Positions 32,613-43,032 of a stretch of DNA of 48,325 nucleotides are shown here, piece after piece; position 1 is the first letter of the stretch; each line of letters opens with the position of its first letter. The notes under the pieces were generated by a model. It did not search any database and had not been told where the DNA came from. It saw only the letters and a list, made by a program, of their open reading frames with translations. The DNA is taken from contig FR889241.1 in assembly GCA_000431815.1 (NCBI GenBank), forward strand, positions 88,465 to 136,789. The letters are read 5' to 3'. Source of the DNA: Butyrivibrio sp. CAG:318 (lineage in GTDB: Bacteria > Bacillota > Clostridia > Lachnospirales > Lachnospiraceae). Position numbers and translations under genes: made by a program.

Positions 32613-34610
32613 CTATTTTTTTATCAAATGTTTTATTTCGCTCAAAAGCCGCTCTCTATACTTTAATCTGCGGTCGTCATCATCTATTATTTCTCCCCGG
32701 TCATCCGCGATATAATCTTCTGCTTTGGATATATCTATTCTGAATTCCGGCTGTACCGGCTTTGCCGATTTAAAATAATAGTGAAAATCTCTGCCATGCA
32801 ATGCACCACTGTACAAATCCCCGACAAAAAGGCTCTGTGACAATGCATATTCCCTCTCGCGTGTTCCTCCGAGTACTTTCGGCAGATTTGCGTCCGTTCC
32901 CGTATAATCATATTTTATTCCCGCAAGCGCACACATCATCGCAGCATAATCCGCACTTTCAACCACTTCATCGCATACGCCCCTGATACCGCCGGTTCCT
33001 CTTATCATCATCGGTACATTCATTCTCTGCCACGACACAAACGGCTCACCGTTATCTACCATAAACGCCGCACCGTGATCCGAGAATAAAGATATGACTA
33101 TTTCATCATCGCTGTAATTATCTTCAATATACTTAAACAACCTTCCCAGATGAAAATCAAATTCCCTGAGTTCCTGTTCAAAAATATATTTTCTGTTCTC
33201 GCTGTATGTCTGCTTAACAGTTGTTTTGACATCATTATCAAACATTCTGCACTCAAGAGGCATCTGCGCCTGCACACCTATCGAACGCATAAATCCCCCG
33301 GAAATATCATGGAGATCAACAAAATCGACCCACAGATACTGGTCATCTCCGGCAAATGTACGCATATGTTCAATAACATCCGTTACAACATCCTTGGCTG
33401 TATATCCCTGGCTTATATATTGATACAGGAATCTATCGATTCCACGGTTATACCCGCTTACCGGAGTTACCGCATCATTGCCTCCTATTTTAGCCGTAAC
33501 ATATCCTTCATCATGAAAATATTCAGCAAGGACTTTCTCATCCTTCATAAAATCAATGAGATATTTCTCATCCAGATTCATATGCTTTGATGAATGTTTA
33601 CCGGTCCAATAAGTTGCAATTGAAGGAAGTGTCCATTCGGAACCACTGTAAAAATTATCAAACACAATTCCTTTTTCAAAAAATGCAGCCGTTTCCGGCA
33701 TAAGTTTATCAAGTCCTTTTTCCTTGATGATCCTGTAATTAAAGCTATCCGCAAAGATACTCATAACAAGGCGCTTACGTCTGCCGTTACTGTTGTTAAG
33801 TGGAATCGGCTTGGCAAAAACGGCTTCCGACGCAGCCACAAACGTTGTCGGTTTGTCAACCGGTATATAACTGTACTTAAGATATGCCGGATCCATATAT
33901 GTTGTTTTGCTTATATCTGCCGCATCTGCAATCGCACCGTTTTCCCCGTCCATCCTGTAGTTAATACAGACCGGCATAAGTGATTTTTCGGAAATATCCG
34001 CTTTGTATACATTACTGACCTTAGCAAGCGGAAATAATTCACATTTGGCTCTGTACGCATCACGATTGCAATCCTTATTATAATACGATTCATACCATCT
34101 GCTTGTAGAAGCGACATAATTTATACGCCCGTCACAGCCATGCATAAACTGGCCGACAATCGGTGTATTGGCTGATTTATATGGATTACGTTCCGAATAT
34201 ACCTCCAGTTCTTTGATAGCTGCATATTTTTCGCTAAGTTCTTCATCATTCGCCGCAATTGCTTCCAGTTCCTCTATCTGTGTCTTAACCAGATCATTGT
34301 CAACAACATAATTTTTATAATATTCCTGCAGATAATGCACTCTCAGCAGATATTTGTATGCCTCATCATACTTTTCGAGCTGCCAGGCTGCGCTGGCAAG
34401 ATTATAACATGAGTCTATGCTGAACGGATTTATATCCACAGCCTCGCAGGACACATCATATGCCTTATCATATTTACCAATTCCGGTGTAATAGTATGAC
34501 AGATATGAAAAAGTATCATAATCATATTTCTGACTGCGATATTCCTGTATCAGCCTGTATGCACTTTCATAATCTCCGTTCATCAGTGTTTTTTCTATTT
34601 CTTTATTCAT
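32613..34610 (-). CDS. TPR and sulfatase-fold protein, cytoplasmic by prediction
   Basis: A 665-residue protein with two parts. Residues ~1-130: TPR-like helical repeats (MNKEIEKTLMNGDYESAYRL; YYYTGIGKYDKAYDVSCEAV; YNLASAAWQLEKYDEAYKYL). Residues ~275-600: alkaline-phosphatase/sulfatase fold (LVMSIFADSFNYRI; GSEWTLPSIATYWTGKHS with the nucleophile-position Thr; YLWVDFVDLHD; ISLFSDHGAAF metal site). There is no Cys/Ser formylglycine signature and no signal peptide or transmembrane helix, unlike LtaS or secreted sulfatases. It may act on phospho- or sulfo-esters of a surface polymer precursor, but the function is not known. Inserted between the rpoBC terminator and the str operon promoter. Confidence 0.8.
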   Translation of the reverse strand: MNKEIEKTLMNGDYESAYRLIQEYRSQKYDYDTFSYLSYYYTGIGKYDKAYDVSCEAVDINPFSIDSCYNLASAAWQLEKYDEAYKYLLRVHYLQEYYKNYVVDNDLVKTQIEELEAIAANDEELSEKYAAIKELEVYSERNPYKSANTPIVGQFMHGCDGRINYVASTSRWYESYYNKDCNRDAYRAKCELFPLAKVSNVYKADISEKSLMPVCINYRMDGENGAIADAADISKTTYMDPAYLKYSYIPVDKPTTFVAASEAVFAKPIPLNNSNGRRKRLVMSIFADSFNYRIIKEKGLDKLMPETAAFFEKGIVFDNFYSGSEWTLPSIATYWTGKHSSKHMNLDEKYLIDFMKDEKVLAEYFHDEGYVTAKIGGNDAVTPVSGYNRGIDRFLYQYISQGYTAKDVVTDVIEHMRTFAGDDQYLWVDFVDLHDISGGFMRSIGVQAQMPLECRMFDNDVKTTVKQTYSENRKYIFEQELREFDFHLGRLFKYIEDNYSDDEIVISLFSDHGAAFMVDNGEPFVSWQRMNVPMMIRGTGGIRGVCDEVVESADYAAMMCALAGIKYDYTGTDANLPKVLGGTREREYALSQSLFVGDLYSGALHGRDFHYYFKSAKPVQPEFRIDISKAEDYIADDRGEIIDDDDRRLKYRERLLSEIKHLIKK

Positions 34611-34629
34611 ATAAACCTCAATAGCACAA

Positions 34630-34660
34630 AATGCCCCTATGTATTATGCATAGGGGCATT
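34630..34660 (-). terminator. Intrinsic terminator of rpoC
   Basis: A perfect 12-bp stem AATGCCCCTATG/CATAGGGGCATT with a 7-nt loop, starting about 5 bp after the rpoC stop codon. The T-run is short (TTTG), so some read-through into the sulfatase-like gene is possible. Confidence 0.85.
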
Positions 34661-34664
34661 AAAT

Positions 34665-37600
34665 TTATTCCTGTGTATCCTCTGAACTGTCTTTTGCTAC
34701 ATCTTCTGTTATCTCAACTACATCCTGATCTGTTGCAGCATCTGCTGTATCAGTTGTCTCGTCAGCATTATCTGCTGATTCTTCAACATCTTCATCAAAC
34801 GTCACTTCATCCTCAAGACTGTAATCGCTGTCAAGTGTTACTGAACGGTATCTCTTCATACCTGTACCTGCCGGTATAAGCTTACCGATAAGCACGTTCT
34901 CTTTAAGACCGATAAGTGGGTCAACCTTACCGTTAATGGCTGCCTCAGTGAGTACCTTTGTGGTCTCCTGGAATGATGCAGCTGAAAGGAATGAGTTCGT
35001 AGCAAGGGCTGCCTTGGTAATACCAAGCATAATCTGTGTTCCCTCTGCCGGTTCTTTTCCTGCTTCGATAAGTTTCTCATTTTTCTCGTTGAAATCAAGT
35101 ACATCAACAGTGATTCCCGGAAGATACTCTGAATCGCCAGGGTTATCTACCTTAATCTTCTTGAGCATCTGTCTTACGATAACTTCAATATGCTTATCAT
35201 TAATCTCAACACCCTGAAGTCTGTAAACTCGCTGAACCTCACGAAGCATATAATCCTGTGCTGCCCTTACGCCCTTAATTTTAAGGATGTCATGAGGGTT
35301 AACACTACCTTCTGTAAGTTCATCGCCTGCTTCAAGCACTGCTCCATCCATAATCTTGATTCTGGAGCCGTATGGTATAAGATAATTCTTTGAATTGCCG
35401 TCAACATCAGTGATAACAACTTCACGTTTCTTCTTATTATCCACTATTCTGGCAACACCACCGAACTCAGCGATAATCGCAAGTCCCTTTGGCTTTCTTG
35501 CCTCAAAAAGTTCCTCGACTCTAGGAAGACCCTGTGTGATATCATCACCGGCAACACCACCGGCATGGAATGTACGCATGGTAAGCTGTGTACCAGGCTC
35601 ACCGATTGACTGTGCTGCGATGATTCCGACTGCTTCACCTACCTGTACCTGCTGTCCCGTTGCCATATTTGCGCCATAGCACTTAGCACATACACCAAGG
35701 TGGCATTTACAAGTGAGGACTGTTCTTATCTTAACCTTCTTAAGTCCAAGGTTCTTAATAATCTCCGCTCTCTTAGGAGTAATCATATGATTTCTCTTGA
35801 TGAGAACTTCACCTGATTCAGGATCCACAATATCCTCTGCAAGATATCTTCCTGTAATTCTGTCCTTAAGTCCTTCAATCTCTTCCTTGCCATCCATGAA
35901 AGCTTCTACTTCCATACCAGGAATTTCTTTACCTTCGGAGCAATCCATCTCACGGATGATAAGTTCCTGTGAAACGTCTACAAGACGTCTTGTAAGGTAA
36001 CCTGAATCGGCAGTTCTTAACGCCGTATCGGAAAGTCCTTTTCTGGCACCGTGTGCGGAGATGAAGTACTCGAGTACGTCAAGACCCTCACGGAAGTTTG
36101 ACTTAATAGGAAGTTCGATTGTACGTCCCGATGTATCCGCCATAAGTCCACGCATACCGGCAAGCTGTTTAATCTGCTGGTTAGAACCACGGGCACCGGA
36201 ATCGGCCATCATAAAGATGTTGTTATACTTATCAAGTCCTGAAATAAGTGCCTTGGTAAGTTCTGCATCGGTCTTGAACCATGTATCAACAACTTCCTTA
36301 TATCTCTCTTCTTCAGTGATGAAACCACGTCTGAAGTTCTTGGTAATCTTCTCTACAGTTTCCTCGGCATCTGCAATCATCTGCTGCTTCTGTGCCGGAA
36401 CTGTCATATCTGAAATGGAAACCGTCATTGCGGCTCTTGTAGAATACTTGTAACCCATTGCCTTGATGCCATCAAGAACTTCTGCTGTCTTGGTTGCGCC
36501 ATGAACATTGATTACTTTCTCAAGAATCTGCTTGAGTCCCTTCTTGCCGACATGGAAATCAATTTCATATTTAAGTGCAGTTTCCGGATTGGTTCTGTCC
36601 ACGAATCCGAGATCCTGCGGGATTATTTCGTTAAAAATAAGTCTTCCGAGCGTTGTTCTTACATCGCCTTCAATTCTGGTTCCATCCTCAAGTTCTGTAC
36701 TTCTGTGTACATAAACTGCCTGATGGAGTGAGATCTGCTTATTTTCATAAGCAAGCAATGCCTGATTAATGCTTGAGAAATAATGTCCGAACAAATCTCT
36801 TGGTGTACAAAGTACATTACGGTTTCCATCCGTCACATCCTCAAAATGAATCATATCATCCATTCCGAGCTTGTTATCCATTATTTCCTTCTTGATAACT
36901 TCAAGATCTGTATACACTGTATCGGATACAGCTTCTGCGCCTTCCTCATTCTTGTGGTTCGCAAGTTTCTCCATTGTCAGATAATAGATACCAAGTACCA
37001 TATCCTGTGAAGGAACCGCTACCGGACCACCGTCTGACGGTTTAAGAAGGTTATTAGGTGAGAGCAGAAGGAATCTGCACTCTGCCTGTGCCTCTACCGA
37101 AAGCGGAAGGTGTACAGCCATCTGGTCACCGTCGAAATCGGCGTTGAAAGCCGTACATACAAGCGGATGAAGCTTGATTGCCTTACCCTCTACAAGAATC
37201 GGTTCAAACGCCTGAATACCGAGTCTGTGGAGTGTCGGAGCACGGTTAAGCATAACCGGATGCTCTTTAATAACATCCTCTAACACATCCCATACTTCTG
37301 TCTCAAGACGTTCAACCATCTTCTTGGCATTCTTTATGTTATGTGCCGTACCGTTTGTAACAAGTTCTTTCATAACAAACGGTTTAAAAAGTTCTATTGC
37401 CATCTCCTTAGGGAGACCGCACTGATATATCTTAAGTTCAGGTCCTACAACGATAACCGAACGTCCTGAATAGTCAACACGCTTACCGAGGAGGTTCTGA
37501 CGGAAACGTCCCTGCTTACCTTTAAGCATATCTGAAAGAGATTTAAGTGCACGGTTACCAGGTCCGGTTACCGGTCTTCCTCTTCTTCCGTTATCGATAA

Positions 37601-38507
37601 GAGCATCTACCGCTTCCTGAAGCATTCTCTTCTCGTTACGGACAATTATCTCAGGAGCTCCTAACTCCATAAGTCTTGCAAGACGGTTATTTCTGTTAAT
37701 TATTCTTCTGTAAAGATCATTAAGATCCGATGTTGCAAATCTTCCGCCATCGAGCTGTACCATAGGCCTTAAATCAGGTGGGATTACCGGTACTACGTCA
37801 AGTATCATCCATTCCGGTTTATTTCCTGATTCCCTGAAGGCTTCTACAACTTCAAGTCTCTTGATGATTCTTGCTTTCTTCTGTCCTGAAGCTTCCTTAA
37901 GTTCAGCCTTCAATGTCTCTGAATCCTTATCAAGGTCTATTCTCTGGAGAAGTTCCTTGATGGACTCTGCGCCCATTCCTGCTCTGAATCTGTTGCCCCA
38001 TTTCTCAACAGCATCAGCATATTCTTTTTCGGAAAGAACCTGCTTCTCTGAGAGATCTGTCTCGCCTGCATCAAGTACTATATATGATGCAAAGTAAAGA
38101 ACTTTTTCAAGGGTTCTTGGAGATATATCAAGAATAAGTCCCATTCTGCTCGGGATTCCCTTGAAATACCATATATGTGATACCGGAGCGGCAAGCTTGA
38201 TATGACCCATACGTTCTCTTCGAACGCTGGCCTTTGTTACTTCAACGCCGCATCGGTCGCAGACAACACCTTTATAGCGGATTTTCTTGTATTTACCACA
38301 GTGGCATTCCCAGTCTTTACTAGGTCCGAAAATCTTTTCGCAGAACAGACCGTCGCGTTCAGGCTTAAGAGTTCTGTAGTTAATTGTCTCCGGCTTAAGC
38401 ACCTCACCGTAAGACCATTCAAGAATTTTCTCAGGGGATGCAAGCCCAATCTTTATTGAGTCGAATGTCATCGGCTGGTATGTTTCATTATTGTTATTCT
38501 CAGGCAT
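34665..38507 (-). CDS. rpoC: RNA polymerase subunit beta'
   Basis: A 1280-residue catalytic subunit. N-terminal zinc-binding domain (CHCG ... CDRCGVEV), NADFDGDQM with the three Mg-binding Asp near residues 455-463, the PSQDMVLGIYYLT bridge region, and the second zinc site (TCKCHLGVCAKCYG). It ends in a long acidic tail (DEDVEESADNADETTDTADA ... EDVAKDSSEDTQE), longer than usual but common in this clade. The ATG at 38507 lies 14 bp after the rpoB stop. Confidence 0.99.
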   Translation of the reverse strand: MPENNNNETYQPMTFDSIKIGLASPEKILEWSYGEVLKPETINYRTLKPERDGLFCEKIFGPSKDWECHCGKYKKIRYKGVVCDRCGVEVTKASVRRERMGHIKLAAPVSHIWYFKGIPSRMGLILDISPRTLEKVLYFASYIVLDAGETDLSEKQVLSEKEYADAVEKWGNRFRAGMGAESIKELLQRIDLDKDSETLKAELKEASGQKKARIIKRLEVVEAFRESGNKPEWMILDVVPVIPPDLRPMVQLDGGRFATSDLNDLYRRIINRNNRLARLMELGAPEIIVRNEKRMLQEAVDALIDNGRRGRPVTGPGNRALKSLSDMLKGKQGRFRQNLLGKRVDYSGRSVIVVGPELKIYQCGLPKEMAIELFKPFVMKELVTNGTAHNIKNAKKMVERLETEVWDVLEDVIKEHPVMLNRAPTLHRLGIQAFEPILVEGKAIKLHPLVCTAFNADFDGDQMAVHLPLSVEAQAECRFLLLSPNNLLKPSDGGPVAVPSQDMVLGIYYLTMEKLANHKNEEGAEAVSDTVYTDLEVIKKEIMDNKLGMDDMIHFEDVTDGNRNVLCTPRDLFGHYFSSINQALLAYENKQISLHQAVYVHRSTELEDGTRIEGDVRTTLGRLIFNEIIPQDLGFVDRTNPETALKYEIDFHVGKKGLKQILEKVINVHGATKTAEVLDGIKAMGYKYSTRAAMTVSISDMTVPAQKQQMIADAEETVEKITKNFRRGFITEEERYKEVVDTWFKTDAELTKALISGLDKYNNIFMMADSGARGSNQQIKQLAGMRGLMADTSGRTIELPIKSNFREGLDVLEYFISAHGARKGLSDTALRTADSGYLTRRLVDVSQELIIREMDCSEGKEIPGMEVEAFMDGKEEIEGLKDRITGRYLAEDIVDPESGEVLIKRNHMITPKRAEIIKNLGLKKVKIRTVLTCKCHLGVCAKCYGANMATGQQVQVGEAVGIIAAQSIGEPGTQLTMRTFHAGGVAGDDITQGLPRVEELFEARKPKGLAIIAEFGGVARIVDNKKKREVVITDVDGNSKNYLIPYGSRIKIMDGAVLEAGDELTEGSVNPHDILKIKGVRAAQDYMLREVQRVYRLQGVEINDKHIEVIVRQMLKKIKVDNPGDSEYLPGITVDVLDFNEKNEKLIEAGKEPAEGTQIMLGITKAALATNSFLSAASFQETTKVLTEAAINGKVDPLIGLKENVLIGKLIPAGTGMKRYRSVTLDSDYSLEDEVTFDEDVEESADNADETTDTADAATDQDVVEITEDVAKDSSEDTQE

Positions 38508-38521
38508 TTCGTAGCTCCCTC

Positions 38522-41500
38522 CTATTCGTCAAAATCAGCATCTGAATAATCATCAGCTGCATCATCGAAATCTTCGTCTTCGTCATCATCAACAGACTCA
38601 AACTCACCATCAACAATTTCCTGCTTCTGGTATCCGAAATCTCCGAAAGGTTCTTCATATCCATATGCTTCTTTATCGTTTTCAAATGCGAAATCCGGAT
38701 CAGATTCTGCATATCCGATTTTCTCTTTGATATCAACTTCTTCGCCGTTCTCATCAAGTACAGTGACATCAAGTGCAAGTGATCTGAGTTCCTCAAGAAG
38801 TACCTTGAATGATTCAGGAATTCCCGGTTCAGGAATGTTATCACCTTTGATAATCGCCTCATATGTCTTGACACGTCCCACAACATCATCGGACTTAACG
38901 GTAAGGATTTCCTGAAGTGTATATGATGCACCATATGCCTCAAGAGCCCATACCTCCATCTCTCCGAAACGCTGTCCACCGAACTGTGCTTTACCACCAA
39001 GCGGCTGCTGTGTTACAAGTGAATAAGGACCGGTTGAACGTGCGTGAATCTTATCGTCAACAAGGTGATGGAGCTTGAGATAATGCATGTGTCCGATTGT
39101 TACCGGGCTGTCAAAATATTCTCCTGTCCTGCCATCACGAAGTCTTACTTTACCGTCTCTGGAAATCGGTACGCCCTTCCATTCTGCTCTGTGGTCAAGA
39201 TGTTCTCCAAGATATTCCATAACACCTTCGTTAACTTTACCTGTCCACTTCTTCTGGAAGTCTTCCCATTCCATATTTACATAATCATTTGCAAGGTCAA
39301 GTGTATCCATGATTGCGCTCTCGTCAGCACCATCGAATACAGGAGTTGAAATCTTAAATCCAAGTGCTCTCGCAGCAAGGCTTAAATGAATCTCAAGCAC
39401 CTGACCTATGTTCATACGCGAAGGTACGCCCAACGGGTTAAGCACGATATCAAGCGGTCTTCCGTTCGGAAGGAATGGCATATCTTCCACAGGGAGTATT
39501 CTTGAAACGACACCCTTGTTACCATGACGTCCGGCCATCTTATCACCGACAGATATCTTTCTCTTCTGTGCAATATAAATTCTTACCGACTGGTTAACAC
39601 CCGGAGAAAGTTCATCTCCGTTTTCCCTGGTAAATACCTTAGCATCAACTACGATACCATATTCTCCGTGAGGAACCTTAAGTGAAGTATCTCTTACTTC
39701 TCTTGCTTTCTCACCGAAAATAGCTCTGAGGAGTCTTTCCTCTGCCGTAAGCTCTGTTTCTCCCTTAGGAGTAACCTTACCTACAAGTATATCACCGGCG
39801 CGTACTTCAGCACCGATTCTGATAATACCTCTTTCATCGAGGTTCTTAAGTGCATCATCACCGACACCCGGAACATCTCTTGTGATTTCTTCCGGTCCGA
39901 GCTTGGTATCTCTGGCTTCTGCTTCATATTCTTCAATATGAACGGATGTATAAACATCATCACGTACAAGTCTTTCACTAAGAAGAACAGCATCCTCGTA
40001 GTTATAACCTTCCCATGTCATAAATCCGATAAGCGGGTTCTTACCGAGTGCGATTTCACCATTGCTTGTAGATGGTCCATCGGCTATTACCTCGCCTTTT
40101 TCTACCACATCGCCCTTGGTTACTATCGGTTTCTGGTTATAGCAGTTACTCTGGTTGCTTCGTGCATACTTGGTAAGTTTGTATGTGTCTCTGTTTCCGT
40201 CTGCCCTCTTGATAACGATTTCTGTCGATGTTGATCTCTCAACTGTTCCGGCTTCACGTGCAACAACACATGCTCCCGAGTCAACAGCAGCCTTATACTC
40301 CATACCTGTTCCTACAACTGCTGAATCTGTTGTAAGAAGCGGCACTGCCTGACGCTGCATGTTGGATCCCATGAGTGCACGGTTAGCATCATCGTTTTCA
40401 AGGAAAGGTATCATAGATGTAGCAACCGAGAATACCATCTTAGGAGATACGTCCATAAGATCTATCTTGCTCTTTTCGAACTGGGATGTCTCTTCTCTGT
40501 AACGTCCTGAAACACTGTTACGTACAAAATATCCATTCTCATCGAGCTCGGCATTAGCCTGTGCTACATAATAATTATCTTCTTCATCAGCCGTAAGATA
40601 TCTTACCTCATCTGTAACGCGAGGATTCTTAGGGTCTGATTTATCAACAACACGATACGGTGCCTCAACAAATCCGTACTCATTAATTCTTGCATATGAT
40701 GCAAGTGAGTTAATAAGACCGATGTTAGGTCCTTCAGGTGTCTCAATCGGGCACATTCTTCCGTAATGTGTATAATGTACGTCTCGAACTTCGAATCCCG
40801 CACGGTCTCTTGAAAGACCACCAGGTCCAAGTGCCGAAAGACGTCTTTTATGTGTAATTTCAGAAAGCGGGTTATTCTGATCCATGAACTGTGACAACTG
40901 TGAACTTCCGAAAAATTCCTTAACAGCTGCAGTAACCGGCTTAATGTTAATAAGTGTCTGCGGAGATGCTCCCTCAAGATCCTGGGTAGTCATTCTCTCT
41001 CTTACAACTCTTTCCATTCTTGAAAGACCGATTCTGTACTGGTTCTGTAAAAGTTCGCCAACAGCCCTGATACGTCTGTTTCCGAGATGATCGATATCAT
41101 CTTTGTTACCAACACCGTATTCAAGGTGAATATTGTAGTTAATGGATGCAATTATATCATCAACTGTTATGTGCTTAGGGATGAGGTCGCTCACATTCTT
41201 CTTAAGTGCCGTCTTGATGTCATCAAGGCTTTCATTCTCTGCGAGAATGCCCTTAAGTACCGGATAGTATACGTCTTCCGTAATTCCGAGTGCTTTTGCT
41301 TCCTCCTTCGTAATATCGACATAGCTTGTAACGTCAACCATCATATTGGAGAGAACTTTAACTCTTCTCTCCTCAACAAGAAGCCATACATAAGGAACTG
41401 CAGCATTCTGGATAGCTGTTGCAGTCTCTTTTGTGATGAGATCTCCCGCAGATGCGATAATCTCACCTGTTGTGGTATCCACAACATCATCAGCAAGTCT

Positions 41501-42397
41501 GTGTCCGGTAAGTCTGTTTTTAAAATGAAGCTTCTTATTAAACTTATAACGTCCAACCTTAGCAAGATCATATCTTCTAGGGTCAAAAAACATAGCATTA
41601 ACAAGGCTCTCCGCGCTGTCAACTGAGAGCGGTTCGCCCGGTCTTATCTTCTTATACAATTCAAGAAGGCCCTGCTCGTAACTTCCTTCAGGATTCTTCT
41701 CATCAATTGATGGATCCTTGGCAATACTTGCGAGAATCTTAGGCTCTTCTCCAAACAGCTCAAGAATCTCTGAGTTCTTACCAAATCCAAGTGCTCTGAT
41801 AAGGACAGTAACAGGAACTTTCCTTGTTCTGTCTACACGAACTGAGAAAATATCGTTGGAGTCCGTCTCGTACTCCAGCCATGCACCTCTGTTAGGGATA
41901 ACGGTGCATGAATATAAAGTCTTACCTATTTTGTCGTGGCCTATTTCATAATAAATACCAGGTGAACGAACAAGCTGGCTTACAATAACTCGTTCTGCAC
42001 CATTGATTACAAATGTACCGGTTTCTGTCATGAGTGGAAGATCACCCATGAAAATGTCATGCTCCTTGATCTCGTCTGTCTCTTTGTTATAAAGGCGCAC
42101 CTTTACCTTAAGAGGAGCCGCATAAGTAGCATCTCTTTCCTTACATTCCTCAATAGAATACTTTACATCATCTTCACATAAAACAAAATCAACAAACTCC
42201 AGACTAAGATGTCCACTATAGTCTGTGATTGGTGATATGTCGTTGAAAACCTCCTTGAGTCCTGCATTCAAAAACCAACGGTATGAATTCTTCTGAACCT
42301 CTATAAGGTTAGGCATTTCAAGAACTTCTTTCTGTCTTGAATAGCTCATTCTGATGTTTTTACCGAATTTCTGAGGACGTAATCTGTTCTTTTCCAT
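38522..42397 (-). CDS. rpoB: RNA polymerase subunit beta
   Basis: A 1291-residue catalytic subunit. The rifampicin pocket (SQLSQFMDQNNPLSEITHKR, then RLSALGPGGLSRDRAGFEVR) has wild-type residues at all common resistance positions. GDKMAGRHGNKGVVSR and GGKAQFGGQRFGEMEVWALE are complete. It ends in an acidic tail (DDDEDEDFDDAADDYSDADF). Start at ATG 42397 (MEKNRLRPQKFGKN), preceded by AAGGGGTGA; an in-frame ATG at 42436 has no ribosome site. Confidence 0.99.
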   Translation of the reverse strand: MEKNRLRPQKFGKNIRMSYSRQKEVLEMPNLIEVQKNSYRWFLNAGLKEVFNDISPITDYSGHLSLEFVDFVLCEDDVKYSIEECKERDATYAAPLKVKVRLYNKETDEIKEHDIFMGDLPLMTETGTFVINGAERVIVSQLVRSPGIYYEIGHDKIGKTLYSCTVIPNRGAWLEYETDSNDIFSVRVDRTRKVPVTVLIRALGFGKNSEILELFGEEPKILASIAKDPSIDEKNPEGSYEQGLLELYKKIRPGEPLSVDSAESLVNAMFFDPRRYDLAKVGRYKFNKKLHFKNRLTGHRLADDVVDTTTGEIIASAGDLITKETATAIQNAAVPYVWLLVEERRVKVLSNMMVDVTSYVDITKEEAKALGITEDVYYPVLKGILAENESLDDIKTALKKNVSDLIPKHITVDDIIASINYNIHLEYGVGNKDDIDHLGNRRIRAVGELLQNQYRIGLSRMERVVRERMTTQDLEGASPQTLINIKPVTAAVKEFFGSSQLSQFMDQNNPLSEITHKRRLSALGPGGLSRDRAGFEVRDVHYTHYGRMCPIETPEGPNIGLINSLASYARINEYGFVEAPYRVVDKSDPKNPRVTDEVRYLTADEEDNYYVAQANAELDENGYFVRNSVSGRYREETSQFEKSKIDLMDVSPKMVFSVATSMIPFLENDDANRALMGSNMQRQAVPLLTTDSAVVGTGMEYKAAVDSGACVVAREAGTVERSTSTEIVIKRADGNRDTYKLTKYARSNQSNCYNQKPIVTKGDVVEKGEVIADGPSTSNGEIALGKNPLIGFMTWEGYNYEDAVLLSERLVRDDVYTSVHIEEYEAEARDTKLGPEEITRDVPGVGDDALKNLDERGIIRIGAEVRAGDILVGKVTPKGETELTAEERLLRAIFGEKAREVRDTSLKVPHGEYGIVVDAKVFTRENGDELSPGVNQSVRIYIAQKRKISVGDKMAGRHGNKGVVSRILPVEDMPFLPNGRPLDIVLNPLGVPSRMNIGQVLEIHLSLAARALGFKISTPVFDGADESAIMDTLDLANDYVNMEWEDFQKKWTGKVNEGVMEYLGEHLDHRAEWKGVPISRDGKVRLRDGRTGEYFDSPVTIGHMHYLKLHHLVDDKIHARSTGPYSLVTQQPLGGKAQFGGQRFGEMEVWALEAYGASYTLQEILTVKSDDVVGRVKTYEAIIKGDNIPEPGIPESFKVLLEELRSLALDVTVLDENGEEVDIKEKIGYAESDPDFAFENDKEAYGYEEPFGDFGYQKQEIVDGEFESVDDDEDEDFDDAADDYSDADFDE

Positions 42398-42478
42398 TGA
42401 CGTTTCACCCCTTGCGCTTTCTATATATTTCTTCATTTTTGGGCGGCAAGCCTAAGCCTGCATAATAAAGCATTGTCC

Positions 42479-42507
42479 ATAGTATCACAATACCCATTAT
42501 TTGTCAA
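42479..42507 (-). promoter_or_regulatory. Promoter of rpoB-rpoC
   Basis: On the minus strand TTGACA (42502-42507), 17 bp, TACTAT (42479-42484), 80 bp before rpoB. It indicates that rpoBC has its own promoter after the rplL terminator. Confidence 0.88.
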
Positions 42508-42569
42508 CATGTTTTTGGAATATTTTTTAAAAAATTGAAAATAGATTAATAAGATAAAATAAATATAAA

Positions 42570-42608
42570 AGGCAGGAAAACCCCGGCCTGCCTAAGCTTT
42601 CCCGGGGT
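42570..42608 (-). terminator. Interlocked double stem after rplL (terminator, possible pseudoknot)
   Basis: On the minus strand ACCCCGG (42602-42608) can pair with CCGGGGT (42580-42586), and AGGCAGG (42587-42593) with CCTGCCT (42570-42576). The arms alternate A-B-A'-B'. B-B' followed by TTTTATATTT is a standard terminator; A-A' would exclude or interlock with it. It starts about 25 bp after the rplL stop. Confidence 0.75.
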
Positions 42609-42632
42609 CCCCTGTAAGATAGAAATCTTAAA

Positions 42633-42992
42633 TTATTTGATAGTAGCCTTTGCTCCAGCTTCTTCAAGTTTCTTCTTAATGTCTTCAGCTTCTTCTTTGC
42701 TAACGCCTTCCTTAACAACCTTAGGTGCAGCTGTTACAAGATCCTTAGCTTCCTTGAGGCCTAAACCTGTGATTTCACGAACAGCCTTGATTACAGGTAC
42801 GCCTGAACCTTCTGTAAGTTCAACGTCGAACTCTGTCTTCTCTTCCTCAGCTGCTGCGCCGGCACCTGCTGCTGCAACTACAACACCTGCTGCTGCTGAT
42901 ACGCCGAACTCTTCCTCGCAAGCCTTAACGAGATCATTTAATTCTAATACTGATAAACCTTTGATTACTTCAATAATTTCCTGAGTTGTCAT
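42633..42992 (-). CDS. rplL: Large ribosomal subunit protein bL12 (L7/L12)
   Basis: A 119-residue stalk protein: N-terminal dimer domain (TTQEIIEVIKGLSVLELNDL), Ala-rich hinge (VVVAAAGAGAAAEEEKTEFD) and C-terminal factor-binding domain (KAVREITGLGLKEAKDLVTA). ATG 42992 follows GGAGG; a longer reading to 43007 is not supported. 40 bp after rplJ. Confidence 0.98.
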   Translation of the reverse strand: MTTQEIIEVIKGLSVLELNDLVKACEEEFGVSAAAGVVVAAAGAGAAAEEEKTEFDVELTEGSGVPVIKAVREITGLGLKEAKDLVTAAPKVVKEGVSKEEAEDIKKKLEEAGAKATIK

Positions 42993-43032
42993 TATAATTT
43001 CCTCCATTTAATAATAATTTAATAAAACGCTC

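Noticed and set aside
38500..39000. 166-codon minus-strand frame inside the rpoB 3' end
   Set aside because: Out-of-frame shadow of rpoB without a ribosome site.
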